In this document: piece after piece, positions 5,154-7,525 of the stretch | Layout of the letters: each line of letters starts with the position of its first letter | Numbering within the stretch: the first letter of the stretch is position 1 | Origin: an uncultured Frankiales bacterium | GTDB lineage: Bacteria > Actinomycetota > Actinomycetes > Mycobacteriales > SCTD01 | DNA: 7,525 nucleotides | Direction: 5' to 3' | Assembly (NCBI GenBank): GCA_946479905.1 | Contig: CAMLIA010000196.1 | Span: 1 to 7,525, forward strand | The notes under the pieces: generated by a model | Told to the model about the DNA's origin: nothing | The model's database searches: none | What the model saw: only the letters and a program-made list of their open reading frames with translations | Position numbers and translations under genes: made by a program

Positions 5154-7345
5154 CAGCGTCCTACCAGCCTTCGCACCGTCGACACCAGCTGCTCCTGGTC
5201 GAACTCGTTCTTCAACAGGTAGGCGGAGCAGCCCGCCTCGAGCCCAGCCTGCCGCGCATGGTCCTCACCACGGCTGGTCATGATGATGACCGGGACGTTC
5301 TCCCAGCCCTTGGTACGACGGATCGTACGCGTGAGGTCGAAGCCGTCCATGCCCGGCATCTCCACGTCCGACAGCACCAGGTCGGCCGGGTCGTCCCGCA
5401 GCCGGGAGGCGCCGTCGAGGCCGTCGACCGCGGTCTCGACGAGGTAGCCCGCGGCCTCGAGGATGACCCGCTCGAGCTCCCGGACGCCCACGGAGTCCTC
5501 GACGACCAGGATGCGGGCCCGCTTCCCCGTGGGGGTCGTGGCCGCCTTCCGGCCGACGGGGGCGGACGGTACGGCGTAGGTGGTCGTCCCGACGGCGCGG
5601 TCCGCCAGCTCCCGCAGGTCCAGCAGGCACACGACGGAGCCGTCCCCGTCGATGGTCGCCCCGGCGACGTAGGGGACCCGGCCGAGGAAGGAGCCCATGT
5701 CCTTCACGACCAGCTCGGACTCGCCCTCGAGGCGGTCGACCGCCCAGGCGATCTGCCGGCCGGAGGTGTGGCGCACGACCAGGGCGGCGCGCGGGGCCTC
5801 CCCGCTGTCGCGCTCCAGGCCGAGGGCCGCGCCCAGGTCGAGCAGGGGGACCGACACGCCGTGGCGGAGGACCACCGGGGCACCGGCGAGCGTGTGGACC
5901 TCGGCGTCCCGCAGCGACAGGGACTCGACGACGCCGGGGACCGGCACGGCGTACCGCTCGTCGCCGACCCGCGCGACCAGGCAGCGGAGCACGCCCAGGG
6001 TGACGGGCAGGGTGAGGACGAAGGAGGTGCCGGTGCCGCGCTCGGAGCGCACCTCGACCGAGCCGCCGAGCTCCTCGACCGCGTCGCGCACGACGTCGAG
6101 GCCGACACCGCGGCCGCTGGTCTCGGTGACGGTCTCGGAGGTGCTGAAGGAGGGGGTGAAGAGCAGCGCGAGCAGGGCCGAGCCGACCAACGGGCTGTCG
6201 GCGGGGATCATGCCGAGCCCGATGGCCTTCTCGCGCACGGCGTCCTCGTCGACGCCGGCCCCGTCGTCGCTGACCTCGATGACGACGGTGCCGCCGACGG
6301 ACCTCGCCGCAACGGTCACCGTGGCGCGCGCCGGCTTGCCTGCTGCGACGCGGTCCTCGGGCGCCTCGCAGCCGTGGTCGACGGCGTTGATGACGAGGTG
6401 CTTGAGGGCGTCGGCGACGCCGTCGAGGACCTGCTTGTCGAGCTCGACGTCCTCGCCGGTGGTGACCAGCTCGACGTCCTTGCCGGTTGCCTGCGCGACG
6501 TCGCGCAGGATGCGCGGCAGGGCGGCGAGGACCCGGCGGACCGGGACCATCGCCAGGCCCATCGCGCCGTCGCGGACCAGGGCCATGCCCCCGCGGTGGC
6601 CCTCGACGAGCTCGCGCAGGCCGCGCACGGTGCCCGCCATCTCGTCCGAGGCGCCGACCAGTCGGTGCAGGGCGAGGACCACGTCCGGCGGCAGCGCGGC
6701 CGCGTGCTTGTGGGTGGCCTGCCGCAGCACGCCGGCCCAGCGCGCCTGGTCGGCGGCCAGCGTGAGCAGGGTGCCGGTCGTCTGCTCGACGCGGCGGGCG
6801 CCCAGGTCGGCCTCTCCGACGACGTCGAGCAGGTCGTAGACCTTGGAGGCCGCCACCCGCACCGAGTCCGAGCCCTGGCGGCTGGACGGCACGTCCTCGA
6901 CCGGGAGTGCCTGCTCGGGCACCTCGACGACAGCCAGCGCCGGGACCGCGCACGGGTCGGCACCGGCGACGGCGGCCACGAGCGCGTCGACGATCGGCTG
7001 CAGGGCGGCGTCGTCCAGCGCGTCCTCACCGGGCAGCGCGCGGGAGATGCCGTCGCAGGCGGCCAGCAGCAGGTCGACGTGGTCATTGCGCACGGCGAAC
7101 CGGCCGTCGCGCAGGGCGCCGAGCAGGTCCTCCATGTTGTGGGCGACGTGCAGCACGCCCTCGAGGCCGAGCATCCGCGCGGAGCCCTTGACGGTGTGCG
7201 CGTCGCGGAACAGCAGCGTCACGACCTGCCGGGGCGACTGGTGGGTCTCGAGCTGCAGCAGCCCGGACTGCAGCGAGGCCAGCCGCTCCTCGACCTCGGC
7301 GCGGAAGGTCGCCAGGAGCTCTGGATCGTCACCCCATGCCGGCAT
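5153..7345 (-). CDS. cheA: Hybrid chemotaxis histidine kinase CheA with C-terminal receiver domain
   Basis: The 730-residue hybrid CheA has these domains in order: HPt (about 5-125) with phosphorylated H50 in RDAHTVKGSARMLG; a short linker with no recognisable P2 domain; a dimerisation helix pair (about 160-255); a HATPase (about 260-447) with N-box HLVINAVDHG (N320), G1 SDDGAGVD (D360), FTPSFST at 396-402 and G2 GRGVGLDVV at 411-419; a CheW-like domain (about 448-585) for coupling to receptors; and a receiver (about 609-728) with E616/D617, phosphoacceptor D660 in LSDVEMPGMDG, T690 and K712. All catalytic residues are present. It follows a receptor gene (94 bp gap) and overlaps a REC-GAF gene. 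The ATG at 7345 is the only ATG/GTG/TTG before an in-frame stop at 7393, yet the one strong Shine-Dalgarno is 25 nt away. Confidence 0.95.
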   Translation of the reverse strand: MPAWGDDPELLATFRAEVEERLASLQSGLLQLETHQSPRQVVTLLFRDAHTVKGSARMLGLEGVLHVAHNMEDLLGALRDGRFAVRNDHVDLLLAACDGISRALPGEDALDDAALQPIVDALVAAVAGADPCAVPALAVVEVPEQALPVEDVPSSRQGSDSVRVAASKVYDLLDVVGEADLGARRVEQTTGTLLTLAADQARWAGVLRQATHKHAAALPPDVVLALHRLVGASDEMAGTVRGLRELVEGHRGGMALVRDGAMGLAMVPVRRVLAALPRILRDVAQATGKDVELVTTGEDVELDKQVLDGVADALKHLVINAVDHGCEAPEDRVAAGKPARATVTVAARSVGGTVVIEVSDDGAGVDEDAVREKAIGLGMIPADSPLVGSALLALLFTPSFSTSETVTETSGRGVGLDVVRDAVEELGGSVEVRSERGTGTSFVLTLPVTLGVLRCLVARVGDERYAVPVPGVVESLSLRDAEVHTLAGAPVVLRHGVSVPLLDLGAALGLERDSGEAPRAALVVRHTSGRQIAWAVDRLEGESELVVKDMGSFLGRVPYVAGATIDGDGSVVCLLDLRELADRAVGTTTYAVPSAPVGRKAATTPTGKRARILVVEDSVGVRELERVILEAAGYLVETAVDGLDGASRLRDDPADLVLSDVEMPGMDGFDLTRTIRRTKGWENVPVIIMTSRGEDHARQAGLEAGCSAYLLKNEFDQEQLVSTVRRLVGR

Positions 7346-7370
7346 GTCTTGAGGTTCGGCCGTTCGGAGG

Positions 7371-7377
7371 CCCTCCT
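7371..7377 (-). promoter_or_regulatory. Distant Shine-Dalgarno upstream of cheA
   Basis: A textbook AGGAGGG occurs on the minus strand, but 25 bases separate it from the cheA ATG, far more than the usual 5-10. The bases just after it can pair with it (GGAG with CTCC) or fold as GGCC-TCCGAAC-GGCC. The second fold would bring the site closer to the ATG. There is no in-frame alternative start codon between site and ATG. Confidence 0.35.
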
Positions 7378-7384
7378 GTAGCCG

Positions 7385-7436
7385 CTTGCGTCATCACAAC
7401 TGCTCCCCGCGACCCGCGCGGGCGCTATGACGCAAG
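7385..7436 (-). terminator. Nested inverted repeat after the chemoreceptor gene
   Basis: A perfect 10-bp inverted repeat, CTTGCGTCAT (7385-7394) and ATGACGCAAG (7427-7436), encloses a second stem with arms CCCGCG (7406-7411) and CGCGGG (7417-7422). On the minus strand it begins four bases after the receptor stop codon, so a terminator or transcript-stabilising hairpin is likely. There is no U-tract. The outer arms with their 32-base separation could instead be paired regulator sites in front of cheA. Confidence 0.55.
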
Positions 7437-7439
7437 GGG

Positions 7440-7525
7440 TCAGGCGGAGAACTGGGCGATGGAGGCGCGGAGCTCGGCGGCGAGCTCGTTGAGCTGCGCG
7501 GCGGCGGCGGCCGACTGGCGCGAGC
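7440..7525 (-). CDS. Methyl-accepting chemotaxis protein, C-terminal end (partial)
   Basis: The last 27 complete codons read SRQSAAAAAQLNELAAELRA and then SIAQFSA before the TGA at 7442-7440. This Ala/Leu/Glu-rich heptad pattern with a final short phenylalanine-containing tail is the usual end of the helical signalling hairpin of actinobacterial chemoreceptors. The position immediately upstream of cheA fits. The rest of the gene, with the ligand-binding and HAMP regions, is outside the window, so the stimulus cannot be guessed. No CheR-binding pentapeptide of the NWETF kind is seen at the end. Confidence 0.75.
   Translation of the reverse strand, partial: SRQSAAAAAQLNELAAELRASIAQFSA

Noticed and set aside
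5147..7381. A 744-codon open frame on the plus strand, antisense to cheA
   Set aside because: It mirrors cheA across its full length and has biased, low-complexity Asp/Gly/Val/Arg-rich composition, as expected from GC-rich third positions. It has no recognisable domain.

Overview
The window is GC-rich (GC at most third codon positions), has actinobacterial-type proteins, and uses GTG starts, so it most likely comes from a motile or chemosensory high-GC Actinomycetota. The genus cannot be fixed from sequence alone. I see no mobile element, CRISPR array, tRNA or rRNA.

Left part (1-2144, all minus strand): the start of a secreted protein with a clear signal peptide (1-177) lies downstream of a sigma-70/ECF-like gene (334-1959). 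That sigma factor is unusual. After sigma regions 2 and 4 it carries one transmembrane helix, a long Pro/Ala-rich spacer and a beta-rich extracytoplasmic domain, and no separate anti-sigma gene is visible beside it. The gap between these two genes holds a 36-bp near-perfect palindrome. Upstream of the sigma gene are an ECF-style promoter candidate (AAC-N16-CGTC), which suggests autoregulation, and a possible 12-codon leader ORF whose stop overlaps the GTG start.

Middle part (2145-4181, plus strand): a complete cysteinyl-tRNA synthetase with all zinc and cysteine-recognition residues, possibly translated from a leaderless mRNA, then a Uma2-family PD-(D/E)XK protein of unknown role. The Uma2 stop codon abuts the stop codon of the next, opposing gene with no spacer.

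Right part (4182-7525, minus strand, read right to left): a chemosensory cluster made of the C-terminal end of a methyl-accepting chemotaxis protein, a hybrid CheA (HPt, dimerisation, HATPase, CheW-like, receiver) and a REC-GAF response regulator whose start overlaps the cheA stop by one base. The receptor presumably controls CheA, which can phosphorylate its own receiver and the REC-GAF protein. A nested inverted repeat separates the receptor gene from cheA.

The best candidate for something poorly described is the self-tethered sigma factor with its possible autoregulatory promoter and adjacent secreted protein. The hybrid CheA/REC-GAF pair is second.
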